DNA of 47,111 bases, taken from positions 1 through 47,111 of the forward strand of contig DASZXJ010000013.1 of NCBI GenBank assembly GCA_035545895.1. Direction: 5' to 3'. This DNA is from DASZXJ01 sp035545895. Lineage in GTDB: Bacteria > Planctomycetota > Phycisphaerae > Tepidisphaerales > Tepidisphaeraceae. The translations under genes and the position numbers were made by a program. The notes below the pieces were generated by a model. That model saw only the letters and a program-made list of their open reading frames with translations, had not been told where the DNA came from and searched no databases. Shown in pieces: positions 31,472-40,399 of this stretch (its first letter is position 1; every line of letters begins with the position of its first letter).

Positions 31472-33094
31472 ATGGTCAGGACTTCATTTGCCATGATTGC
31501 CCTGCTTTGCGTTTCCGCCTCAGCCCAAACCACGCTCCCCGCCAATCAACCGTTTGGAGGTGCTTTGCTTGAGGGCTTTGGTCGGCATCATCATCCCGTG
31601 ACAACCTCCAAACCCGAGGCACAGAAGTTTTTTGATCAGGGTTTGTGCCTGCTATTCGGTTTCAACCACGATGAAGCCATGCGATCTTTTGCCCGCTGCG
31701 CGGAACTGGATCCCAGCCTTGCGATGGCGCACTGGGGAATCGCGATGACGCTGGCGCCCAACTACAATGTAAACATCGACCCGCCTCGCGAAAAAGCAGC
31801 TTACGAAGAAATGCAAAAAGCCATTTCCCTCTCCGCCGGCGCTTCACAGGCGGAGAAGGATTACATCAATGCGACAGCGAAGCATTTCTCCAGCGACCCA
31901 AAGGCCGATCTTAAAAAGCTCGCTGTTGATTACAGCCTTGCAATGGCGATTCTGAGCGCAAAATATCCTGACGATCTCGACGCCGCGACTTTTTATGCGG
32001 AAAGCCTGATGCTGCTTCATCCGTGGCAACTATGGACGCATGAAGGCACGCCGGGCGAGAACACCCTGAAAATAGTCGAGGTTTTGGAATCCGTCTTAAA
32101 ACGCAATCCCGATCACATCGGTGCAAATCATTTTTACATCCACGCGGTTGAAGCTTCGAATCATCCCGAGTGGGCGCTGGAGAGCGCAGCCGTCCTTCCC
32201 GGCTTGGCGCCGGCGGCTGGACATCTGGTGCACATGCCGGCGCATATTTACAGCCGAACTGGCGATTATTCAGCATCGGCAGGATCCAATGTGTCGGCTG
32301 TCAATGTGGATGAGGAATACCTCAAAAGCCGTGACGATCACGGCATTTATCCGATGATGTATTTCAGCCACAATCTGCATTTCCTTGCCTATGGGCACAC
32401 CATGCAGGGTCGATACACAGACGCGATAAAAGCCGCCGACCAATTGGCTGCCCACGTCGGTCCGCATATCAGTATGATGCCAATGCTCGAAGGCTTTGCC
32501 GTCGTGCCGACGCTGGTCATGTCGCGATTTGGCAAGTGGGAGGAAATTTTGAAATCTCCCGAACCACCGGAATCAATGCTCGCCTCGCGAATTATTCATC
32601 ATTTCGCAAAAGGCCAGGCGCTTGCCGCGCAACACGATTTCGATGCTGCCGAGCACGAACGGAAACTGACTGCTGACCTGGCGAAGACCCTGCCGCCGGA
32701 CGCAATGTTCGGGCCGCTGAATTCGGCCAAATCGGTTACTGATCTGGCGGACAGTTTTCTTACCGGTTGGATCGCGGCGATGCGTGGCGATAATCAATCT
32801 GCAATCAAGTCGTTTACCAAGGCCGTGGAATTGGAAGATTTGTTGAATTACGAAGAGCCGCCCGCGTGGTGGTCGCCGGCCCGCGAGGAATTGGGCGCTG
32901 CGCTGCTTCGCGACAATCAACCCGCTGCCGCCGAGGCGATCTTTCGTAAACAATTGCAATTAACGCCCCGCAACGGCCGAGCACTTTGGGGTCTTCTGCA
33001 AAGCCTCAAAGCTCAGAATAATCTCGCTGCGGCGCAGCAAATCGAACCTCTTTTTCAAGAAGCATGGAAAAACGCAGATACGCCCCTGAAATGA
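31472..33094 (+). CDS. Secreted TPR protein with conserved histidines, inside the GT41 array
   Basis: A 540-residue protein. ATG 31472 has GGAGG 4 nt upstream and opens a signal peptide (MVRTSFAMIALLCVSASA). Repeats of helix pairs follow: FDQGLCLLFGFNHDEAMRSFARCAELDPSLAMAHWGIAMTLAPNYN, then NPDHIGANHFYIHAVEASNHPEWALESAAVLPGLAPAAGHLVHMPAHIYSRTGDYSAS, and C-terminal TPRs. The histidines in GANHFYIHAVEAS and AGHLVHMPAHIY are shared by a widespread uncharacterised TPR family and might bind metal or ligand. The only rightward gene between leftward GT41 copies 2 and 3; its stop lies 3 nt from the copy 3 stop. Whether it is a glycosylation target or partner is unknown. Confidence 0.88.
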   Translation: MVRTSFAMIALLCVSASAQTTLPANQPFGGALLEGFGRHHHPVTTSKPEAQKFFDQGLCLLFGFNHDEAMRSFARCAELDPSLAMAHWGIAMTLAPNYNVNIDPPREKAAYEEMQKAISLSAGASQAEKDYINATAKHFSSDPKADLKKLAVDYSLAMAILSAKYPDDLDAATFYAESLMLLHPWQLWTHEGTPGENTLKIVEVLESVLKRNPDHIGANHFYIHAVEASNHPEWALESAAVLPGLAPAAGHLVHMPAHIYSRTGDYSASAGSNVSAVNVDEEYLKSRDDHGIYPMMYFSHNLHFLAYGHTMQGRYTDAIKAADQLAAHVGPHISMMPMLEGFAVVPTLVMSRFGKWEEILKSPEPPESMLASRIIHHFAKGQALAAQHDFDAAEHERKLTADLAKTLPPDAMFGPLNSAKSVTDLADSFLTGWIAAMRGDNQSAIKSFTKAVELEDLLNYEEPPAWWSPAREELGAALLRDNQPAAAEAIFRKQLQLTPRNGRALWGLLQSLKAQNNLAAAQQIEPLFQEAWKNADTPLK

Positions 33095-33097
33095 TGG

Positions 33098-35065
33098 CTA
33101 CCGGTTATTCTCGCACCAGCTCAGCCAGATCCGTCGATATGCCTGCTCAAGCGAATTCGTAAACGCGGCCGCGTCTGTAATAACGGAGCCTTGCATTTGG
33201 CCGCGCAAGGACGCACGCAATTCGCCCAGCGACTGAAGATTGGCAGCCCATTGGGTTGCAATGTCCAAATAATCCGAGGCATCCGTGGCGATGAATTGAT
33301 TTAGTTTAAGATGCGTTAACACACTCGTACACGTTCGCGAGGCATACGTATCGCCCGGCCAGGTGACGACCGGAACACCCATCCATAGCGCATCGCAGCT
33401 GGTGGTGTGGCCGCTGAACGGAAACGGATCCAGCGCAATATCGATCGCATTATAAATAGCCAGATATTCACCATATTGACGGCGAGGATGAATTGTCAGG
33501 CGGCTTGCCTCAATACCGCGCCGTTCAAATTCTCGAAAAAGCCGTCGCACGCTTTCACCGGGAGCGTTAACCGCAAGCACCAACCGGGAACTTGGCACGG
33601 CTTTCAAAAGGTCGGTCCATAAATCAAGCACGCGCGGATTGAATTTCGCACATTGATTCATCGATCCGAACGTCACATGTCCCGCCATCAATGCAGGCAG
33701 CGGGCCTACTGGAGGAGATTCATCCGGTGGCTGATAGCAAAAGAAGCACGGTAGCCGCAGAAGTTTTTCTGTATGGAAATCGTCCGCGTTTGGTTGAGGA
33801 TCGGCGATTTCATCACTCACGCGATAATCCATCGCATTCAAACCGGTCGTGTTCAAGTATCCGAGATAATTGATCTGAATCGGCGCCGGCTTGCGCGCTA
33901 GCGCGGGCAGCCGTCCTCTGCCGGTATGAGCGCTCAAATCGATCACAATATCTTCGCAATTGGCATGAATTATTTGCGCGAGCTGCTCTTCATTGAGATC
34001 AGCGACTTCATGCCATCGCTCAGTGTAACTTCTCAATCGGCTGGTCGTTTGATCATTGAACTCATTCGCTGAATAACACGACACGATAAACTTTGACCGA
34101 TCGTGATGCCGTAAAATTGGCTCGATAAAGCTGGCAACCGCATGGCGACGGAAATCGCCGGAAACATAGGCTATTTTTATAGGCCGGTTTGAGTCCGTGC
34201 TATTTTGATGCTTAAATCGGAATGCCAGAATCGGTGCTTCATGGATTCGGGCGTATTCCAAATGCTCTTCAAACAATTCGGCGCGGTGGACCGCCGGATC
34301 ATAGTGCATCGCCAAAAGAAGGTTGCTGCGAACTTCGGCACGCTTTGGCTGAATCGACAATGCCTTGCGATAGCAATCGATCGCCTTGGCAAAATCACCT
34401 TGCTCCAGCAGACAAATGCCGAGATTTGTCAGCACCTCGACATTTTGTGGGTCAGCCTCAACGGCTTGGTGATAAAGATTGGTCGCTTCATCAAGTCGAT
34501 TAAAGTGAAATAAGATCCGGGCAGCGTTGATTGTCGCCGCTAAATGTTTGGGATTGATGTTAAGCGCTTGTTGAAAATACCCCATCGCTTCTTCAAGTTT
34601 GTGCAGCTTGATCGATGCACCGCCGATTTTGACAAGAACATCGACATTGGTTGGTTGAGTGAGCACGACTTGTCGCCAATGCTCGATTGCAATCGCCGGT
34701 TGGCCTTTGCGGTAAAGACATTTACCCAAGTTATAGTGCGCCTCGGCAAATAGCGGATTTAATTGAACAGCCCGCCTGAGATGTTTTTCGGCCAGATCAA
34801 AATGTCCGGTCGCATATAAGAGAACTGCATAATCGTTGTGCCAGTCCGGCATGATTGGCACCAGCTCAAGTGAACGCTTTATGAATGGTTCAGCGGCAAC
34901 AAGGTCGCCCTGCTGAAGCAGCAGCACACCAATCATATGAAGGCAATTTGGTTCATCGGGATGCCGAACAAGAATGCTGTGATAGATTTGCTCGGCCTCG
35001 ACGAGCCGACCGGCAGAATGCAGGTTGATCGCCTGCTGAAGTTCCTGCATGGGTGATTCCGCCAT
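33098..35065 (-). CDS. TPR-GT41 glycosyltransferase, array copy 3
   Basis: A 655-residue paralogue. TPRs cover about residues 5-260 (fewer repeats than copies 1, 2 and 5), then the GT41 domain: YVSGDFRRHAVASFIEPIL, DIVIDLSAHTGRGRLPALARKPAPIQINYLGY, FGSMNQCAKFNPRVLDLWTDLLK and DPFPFSGHTTSCDALWMGVPVVT. The first-lobe motif is SGDF, closest to the SSDF of animal OGT. ATG 35065 was chosen by alignment with the sister copies; the frame extends further upstream without a convincing start. It is convergent with the secreted TPR gene and 44 nt downstream of copy 4. Confidence 0.87.
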   Translation of the reverse strand: MAESPMQELQQAINLHSAGRLVEAEQIYHSILVRHPDEPNCLHMIGVLLLQQGDLVAAEPFIKRSLELVPIMPDWHNDYAVLLYATGHFDLAEKHLRRAVQLNPLFAEAHYNLGKCLYRKGQPAIAIEHWRQVVLTQPTNVDVLVKIGGASIKLHKLEEAMGYFQQALNINPKHLAATINAARILFHFNRLDEATNLYHQAVEADPQNVEVLTNLGICLLEQGDFAKAIDCYRKALSIQPKRAEVRSNLLLAMHYDPAVHRAELFEEHLEYARIHEAPILAFRFKHQNSTDSNRPIKIAYVSGDFRRHAVASFIEPILRHHDRSKFIVSCYSANEFNDQTTSRLRSYTERWHEVADLNEEQLAQIIHANCEDIVIDLSAHTGRGRLPALARKPAPIQINYLGYLNTTGLNAMDYRVSDEIADPQPNADDFHTEKLLRLPCFFCYQPPDESPPVGPLPALMAGHVTFGSMNQCAKFNPRVLDLWTDLLKAVPSSRLVLAVNAPGESVRRLFREFERRGIEASRLTIHPRRQYGEYLAIYNAIDIALDPFPFSGHTTSCDALWMGVPVVTWPGDTYASRTCTSVLTHLKLNQFIATDASDYLDIATQWAANLQSLGELRASLRGQMQGSVITDAAAFTNSLEQAYRRIWLSWCENNR

Positions 35066-35109
35066 GACTTGAAATTGGAGCCGAGGATGCACAACGCCGT
35101 CAAGTTGTT

Positions 35110-37020
35110 TTATCCCGGTATGCACGTTCGTCGCCAAACCTCGCACAATTCTCGCTCCAAATTGGCTGTAAATACCGCCGCGTTGGTGATGACCGATTCG
35201 CGCATGCGTTGCCGCAAAGAAGCTCTGAGATTTGTCAGTCTGTCAATATCATTTGCATGCTGAATTGCAATTTGCAGATATTGCTCCGGGTCATTTGCGA
35301 TCAACTCGCTCAAGCCCAGATGCGTGAGCACACTCGCACAAGTACGCGAAGCATAAAGTTCGCCTGCCCGGGTGATGACTGGACATCCCATCCATAGGGC
35401 GTCGCAAGTGGTGGTATGGCCGCTGAACGGAAACGGATCCAAGGCAATATCAATCGAATTGTACAATTCGAGATAATCCCGATAGGTCCGTTTGGGGGTA
35501 AGCGAGATTCTGTCCGCTTGTACACCTCGTTGAGAAAATTGCTGGAGAAGGCGAGCCGCGCTGTGGGCCGATGCATTCATGAGAACCAGGCGCGAATTGG
35601 GCACTCGCTCAAGCAATCTTGCCCACAAATCAAATACCTGTGAATTGAATTTGCCGGACTGATTCAGCGAACCAAATGTGATATGGCCAGCGCTCAATGC
35701 CGGCAGTGATCCAACCGCTGGCGCTTCTTCCGGGGGCTGATAACAAAAGAAGCACGGCAAGCGAAGCAGCTTTTCGCTGTAATAAGCATCCGCAGCCGGC
35801 TCGGGATCCGCCACCGGATCGGTGATTCGATAATCCACCGTGTCAAGCCCGGTTGTGTTGAGATATCCCAAGTACGTCATCTGCACCGGTGCGGGCTTTT
35901 GCAGCAAGGTGAGCATCCTTCCACCGGCAGTATGACCCGCCAGGTCGATGAGAATGTCCTCTCGATTTTCGTTGATTTTCTTTGCCAACTCCTCATTACT
36001 CAGGGTTGCAACGTCAAACCAATTGGCTGCATATCCGCGCAGGCGTTTTGTGATTTCATCTCCCGATCGGACATCAGAATAACACGACACGATGAACCGA
36101 GACCGATCATGCGACCGCAGAACCGGCTCGATGAAACTGGCCACCGGATGCCTGCGAAAATCCGGCGAAAGATACGCGATTTTCAATGGCCTATCGGTGT
36201 TTCGGTCGTTTAGATGAGCAGGTTTCTTGTCGCCCAATCGCGCGCCGTGAATTCGTCCGAATTCGAGATGGTCTTCAAACAACCTCTGACGATTGACCTG
36301 GGGATCGTAATGCTGCGCAAACAGCAAATTGCTCCGAGCCGCAGCGTCGTTCGGCTGCGCCGTCAAGCCATTTCGAAAACATTCGATCGCCTTTTTTGCA
36401 TCGCCTTGATCGAGATAGCTATAACCCAGGTTGATCCACGCCCCCACCTGCTTCGGCTCGATTTGTATGGCCCTGGTGCACGCTTCAATCGCGGCATCGA
36501 TTTCCTGGGCTTCGCGGAAGACCGAACCGAGCCGACTGAGTGCCTGCGAATTATTTGGATCAATGCCCAGCGCCTGCTTATAGCAATGAACGGCCTCGTT
36601 CGGTTTTCCCGCACGATGCATGAGCCAGCCCAAGTTGATCCAGGCAAAAACATGTTTCGGATGGATTTGCAGGGCCCGCTGGAAATGCATCGCAGCTTCG
36701 CTTTCCGGGCCAAACAATGATAAAGCCGCGCCTAGATTTACGTGCGTATCAGCGTCATTGGGCGATAGTTCAAGAACTCGCTTCCAATATTGAATCGCTT
36801 GGGCATGGTTGCCCATAAACCAAAAACTCTGCGCGAGCAGTCGAGATGCCCCTGCCCAATCGCCTTTCTGCTGCAAAAGCGCCGCCAAGTTATTCACACA
36901 GGTCGGTTCAACCGGATTTGACACAAGGATTGATCGATAAGCATGTTCAGCCTCTTCCAGTCGGCCGGCGGTGTGTAATTGCACCGCGCGCTGAACCCCA
37001 GCTGAATTGGAATCGGCCAT
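35110..37020 (-). CDS. TPR-GT41 glycosyltransferase, array copy 4
   Basis: A 636-residue paralogue. The TPR part is short and contains an apparent in-frame fusion: RLLAQSFWFMGNHAQAIQYWKRV joins the start of one repeat to a later one. Copy 3 has about 45 extra residues at this point and copies 1, 2 and 5 have more. The GT41 domain is complete: YLSPDFRRHPVASFIEPVL, DILIDLAGHTAGGRMLTLLQKPAPVQMTYLGY, FGSLNQSGKFNSQVFDLWARLLE and DPFPFSGHTTTCDALWMGCPVIT. The motif SPDFRRHP is closest to OGT SSDFGNHP. ATG 37020 was chosen by comparison; an upstream TTG is less likely. It is 32 nt from copy 5. Confidence 0.87.
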   Translation of the reverse strand: MADSNSAGVQRAVQLHTAGRLEEAEHAYRSILVSNPVEPTCVNNLAALLQQKGDWAGASRLLAQSFWFMGNHAQAIQYWKRVLELSPNDADTHVNLGAALSLFGPESEAAMHFQRALQIHPKHVFAWINLGWLMHRAGKPNEAVHCYKQALGIDPNNSQALSRLGSVFREAQEIDAAIEACTRAIQIEPKQVGAWINLGYSYLDQGDAKKAIECFRNGLTAQPNDAAARSNLLFAQHYDPQVNRQRLFEDHLEFGRIHGARLGDKKPAHLNDRNTDRPLKIAYLSPDFRRHPVASFIEPVLRSHDRSRFIVSCYSDVRSGDEITKRLRGYAANWFDVATLSNEELAKKINENREDILIDLAGHTAGGRMLTLLQKPAPVQMTYLGYLNTTGLDTVDYRITDPVADPEPAADAYYSEKLLRLPCFFCYQPPEEAPAVGSLPALSAGHITFGSLNQSGKFNSQVFDLWARLLERVPNSRLVLMNASAHSAARLLQQFSQRGVQADRISLTPKRTYRDYLELYNSIDIALDPFPFSGHTTTCDALWMGCPVITRAGELYASRTCASVLTHLGLSELIANDPEQYLQIAIQHANDIDRLTNLRASLRQRMRESVITNAAVFTANLERELCEVWRRTCIPG

Positions 37021-37052
37021 ATATTGATTGAAGCAGACGACTGACGAAGACG

Positions 37053-39332
37053 TCAAGGCGCTTCACGGCTGACTTCGCACCATTTTCGCCATGCTTCTCG
37101 ACAGGCAACTTCGAAATGCCGAGTAAAATCAATCGCATTGCAAATAATCGACTTCTGCATTCGGCCTCGCAGCAAACTACGCAATTCTCCCAAGCGATCG
37201 AGATTGTTTGCCAGGTCAATGGCTATTTTAAGATATGCGTCCTCACTATCTGCAATCAGTTCAGACATCTCCAAGTTCGTCAAAATCGATGAGCAGGTTC
37301 GCGATGCGTATGCCTCGCCGGGCATGGTGATGACAGGCACTCCCATCCAAAGAGCGTCGCAACTGGTGGTATGGCCGTTAAATGGGAAGGGATCGAGCGC
37401 GATATCGATCGCGTTATAGCCCGCAAGATATTCGACATAAGGCCTGCGTGGGTTGATCTGAATTCGTTCAGCGGCAATCCCATTTTCGATGAATCGTTCA
37501 AGCAACCGCTTTTCGCTGTCGCCGTGCGCGTGAACAGTCAGCACCAATCGCGATTCGGGAAGTTGTTTCAATAAATCCGACCAAAGACGAGCGACTTTCA
37601 CATTGATTTTGGCAGGATGATTCAGCGACCCGAAAGTGACTGCACCGGCTTTCGTCGCCGGCAATGGAGAAACCTCTGGCGCTTCCTCCAACGGCTGATA
37701 GCAGAAAAAGCAGGGCAATCGAATGAGCTTTTCCGTGTAATATCCATCCGCCTGCGGCCCAGGGTCGGCCACCGCATCGGTCAGGCGATAATCCATCGCA
37801 CCGATTCCGCTTGTATTGAGATACCCCAGATAATTGATCTGTACAGGCGCCGGTTTGAACGCAAAGACGAGCAATCTGGAGTTGGCGGTATGCCCCGCCA
37901 GGTCGATCAAGATATCTTCGCCATTGGCCTGAATTTGCCGAGCCAGCGCATCATCTGCCATGCCGGCTATGTCATACCAATTAGCGACTCGTTCACGAAT
38001 CCGCCGGGTGACCTGATCGGGCGACCTCACATCCGAATAACACGAAACCGTGAACGCTGATCGATCGTGGTTACGCAGAATCGGTTCAAGAAAACTGGCA
38101 ATCGGATGACTTGAAAAATCCGGCGAGACATATGCGATTCGCAACGGCCGATCCGGATTGCGGTCGTTCGCCAGCGCAAGAGGCGCAATACCTCGCCCTT
38201 CGACCTGGACGGTTTGATATCGACGATGTTCTTCAAACATCTCGCTGCGCGACACATCCGGATCGTAATGCAACGCCATGAGCAGATTGCTATGCGCCAG
38301 TTGCTGGCCTGGCCAGATTTCCAAAGATTTTCGAAAGGAGGAAATTGCCGATGTGAAGTCGCCGGAATCGAGTTGGGCCGATGCCAAATTGACCCACGCC
38401 GGGGTGTAATTGGGATCAATCTCAACTGCCTGCCGTGCTGCCTGGACAGATCTGTCAAGATCCCACATGGCGTGAAGTGCGTGCGAAAGCCGGTCCAAGG
38501 CAAACGTCGAGCCGGGCTCCAGCGCCAATGCCTGCCGACACAATTCCGCAGCCTGCCGAAGATCGCCCATGCGCTGGACCAATCCCGCAAGGTTGATCAT
38601 TGCATTGACGTAAAGCGGCTGGAGTTGCAACGCCTTCTGCAGGCAGGCCAGTGCTTCGGCGTCGCGCCGTTGCAGCGCCAGGGCCAATCCCAGATTCATC
38701 ACCGCTTCTGCGTTTTGTGGATCAAGTTGAACCGCAGCCCTTCCATGAGAAACCGCCGGTTCGAGTTGCCCTGCTGTCGCCAAGGCCTCGCACATGCCAT
38801 TGTGTGCATCGGCGCGACTCGGATCGACATTCAGCGCGGTTCGCCAATGATCCACCGCATCATTTCGTTTGCCCATGCGCCACAAGGCCCATCCCAGATG
38901 AGCATGGGCAACGGCAAAATCAGGACGAATATTAATGGCCGCGGTGAATGCCGCAGCCGCCTGTTCAAGCTGACCTACGCCCATCAGAATGACGCCGATA
39001 TTGTCGTGCGCCTGAAAAAATAATGGGTTAAGCTCAATCGCCCGGCGAAGCTGCATCATCGCGTCGTCCAGTCGTCCCATATCACGAAGCAAAAGAGAAA
39101 AATTATTGCAAAACTCGGGAACGTTGGGTGCGAGCCGCAAGGATCGCGCCATCAATTGTTCGGCCTGGGCGATGTCGCCTCGCTGATAGAAGACCGTTCC
39201 AAGCATATGAACGGCAGAAGGATCATTGGGTTGGGCGGCAAGGATTTGCCGGTAGATTTGTTCGGCTTCGTCCAATCGTCCTGCGAAGTGCAACTCCGTA
39301 GCGCGTTGAAAATCGGTGGCGAGCGTTGGCAT
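37053..39332 (-). CDS. TPR-GT41 glycosyltransferase, array copy 5
   Basis: A 759-residue paralogue and the first gene of the leftward array. About ten TPRs (residues 5-355, for example AHLGWALWRMGKRNDAVDHWRTALNVDPSRADAH) precede the GT41 domain: YVSPDFSSHPIASFLEPIL, DILIDLAGHTANSRLLVFAFKPAPVQINYLGY, FGSLNHPAKINVKVARLWSDLLK and DPFPFNGHTTSCDALWMGVPVIT. ATG 39332 gives the shared start MPTLATDFQRATELHFAGRLDEAEQIYRQIL. It diverges from the GalU-like gene across 107 bp, which should hold promoters for both. No Shine-Dalgarno sequence is evident, as in the other copies. Confidence 0.88.
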   Translation of the reverse strand: MPTLATDFQRATELHFAGRLDEAEQIYRQILAAQPNDPSAVHMLGTVFYQRGDIAQAEQLMARSLRLAPNVPEFCNNFSLLLRDMGRLDDAMMQLRRAIELNPLFFQAHDNIGVILMGVGQLEQAAAAFTAAINIRPDFAVAHAHLGWALWRMGKRNDAVDHWRTALNVDPSRADAHNGMCEALATAGQLEPAVSHGRAAVQLDPQNAEAVMNLGLALALQRRDAEALACLQKALQLQPLYVNAMINLAGLVQRMGDLRQAAELCRQALALEPGSTFALDRLSHALHAMWDLDRSVQAARQAVEIDPNYTPAWVNLASAQLDSGDFTSAISSFRKSLEIWPGQQLAHSNLLMALHYDPDVSRSEMFEEHRRYQTVQVEGRGIAPLALANDRNPDRPLRIAYVSPDFSSHPIASFLEPILRNHDRSAFTVSCYSDVRSPDQVTRRIRERVANWYDIAGMADDALARQIQANGEDILIDLAGHTANSRLLVFAFKPAPVQINYLGYLNTSGIGAMDYRLTDAVADPGPQADGYYTEKLIRLPCFFCYQPLEEAPEVSPLPATKAGAVTFGSLNHPAKINVKVARLWSDLLKQLPESRLVLTVHAHGDSEKRLLERFIENGIAAERIQINPRRPYVEYLAGYNAIDIALDPFPFNGHTTSCDALWMGVPVITMPGEAYASRTCSSILTNLEMSELIADSEDAYLKIAIDLANNLDRLGELRSLLRGRMQKSIICNAIDFTRHFEVACREAWRKWCEVSREAP

Positions 39333-39439
39333 CACAGTATTGGAGCAAGAGGAGCAAGGGATGGTCAAGTGGTCAAGGCCGCCCGCTAAACGAGATGGTC
39401 TGTTTCCTGTAGGATGTCCCTCACTTTCGAGGAGCAAGA

Positions 39440-40396
39440 ATGGCCAAAGTTCGCAAAGCGGTTATCACCGCCGCCGGTCGAGGGACCCGGCAATACCCCG
39501 CTTCCACCGCCGTGCAAAAGGAAATGTTTCCGCTTGTGGACCGTGACGGATTGACCAAGCCGGTCATTCAAATCATCGGCGAGGAAGCGATTGATTCCGG
39601 GATCGAAGAGATTTGCATCGTCACCTCGCCCGGTGATGAAAAGGTATATCGCGATTATTTTCGGCGATTGGACAGCGAAATGCTCAAAGCCTTTCGCGGC
39701 AAGGATTGGGCGATCCAGGAAAGTGAAAAACTCCAAGCGTTTGGCGAACGATTGAGCTTCGCCGAGCAGGACAAACCCGAAGGCTTCGGCCACGCGGTCT
39801 ACCAAGCAAAAAAGTTTGTCGGCGATGAGCCGTTCCTGCTGCTCCTGGGTGACCACGTCTATATTTCCGATACGAAGGACCGCTGTGCACGACAGATCAT
39901 CAAGGTGTTCGATGAATTTGGTTGCGAAGCAGTGACGGGGGTGCAACCTGCGATGGAAAGGGTCCTGAATCTGTTCGGCACCATTCGCGGCTTGCCCATC
40001 GAACCCAATCGTGGCATCTACCAGGCTGAGTTGATCATTGAAAAACCAAGCATAGAAGTTGCACGTGAGAAACTCGTCACGCCGGGCATCCCGGCGGGCA
40101 ATTACCTGACGCATTTTGGCATGCATGCGTTTGGCCCGCGCATCTTCGACAGCCTGGAATATTTGATGAAGAACAACCTTCGCGAAAAGGGTGAAATTCA
40201 GCTTACAGCCGCCCAGGAACATCTTCGACAGCAATCCGATAAGTATTATTGCTTGATCACGCAGGGCCAGCGGTACGACACGGGCATTCCATATGGACTG
40301 ATGGAAACGCAATTAGCCCTGGCTCTGAACGGCGTGCATCGGACGGAGATATGCGAAGCAATTCCCCGAATTCTGGCGATGCAGGCGAAAAGTTGA
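39440..40396 (+). CDS. galU: UTP-glucose-1-phosphate uridylyltransferase (GalU-like)
   Basis: A 318-residue nucleotidyltransferase. The nucleotide-binding motif is AVITAAGRGTRQYPASTAVQKEMFPLVDRDGLTKPVIQIIGEEAI, matching GalU (AAGLGTR...KEMLP). LLLLGDHVY corresponds to the metal-binding Asp region, FGTIRGL and IEKP to the sugar-binding part, and GQRYDTGIPYGLMETQLALAL to the C-terminal GalU motif. It makes UDP-glucose from UTP and glucose-1-phosphate. GAGGAG lies about 8 nt before ATG 39440. It is divergent from the GT41 array, and a role in supplying sugar nucleotide for glycosylation or envelope polymers is plausible. Its stop is 3 nt from the convergent gene. Confidence 0.88.
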   Translation: MAKVRKAVITAAGRGTRQYPASTAVQKEMFPLVDRDGLTKPVIQIIGEEAIDSGIEEICIVTSPGDEKVYRDYFRRLDSEMLKAFRGKDWAIQESEKLQAFGERLSFAEQDKPEGFGHAVYQAKKFVGDEPFLLLLGDHVYISDTKDRCARQIIKVFDEFGCEAVTGVQPAMERVLNLFGTIRGLPIEPNRGIYQAELIIEKPSIEVAREKLVTPGIPAGNYLTHFGMHAFGPRIFDSLEYLMKNNLREKGEIQLTAAQEHLRQQSDKYYCLITQGQRYDTGIPYGLMETQLALALNGVHRTEICEAIPRILAMQAKS

Positions 40397-40399
40397 AAA

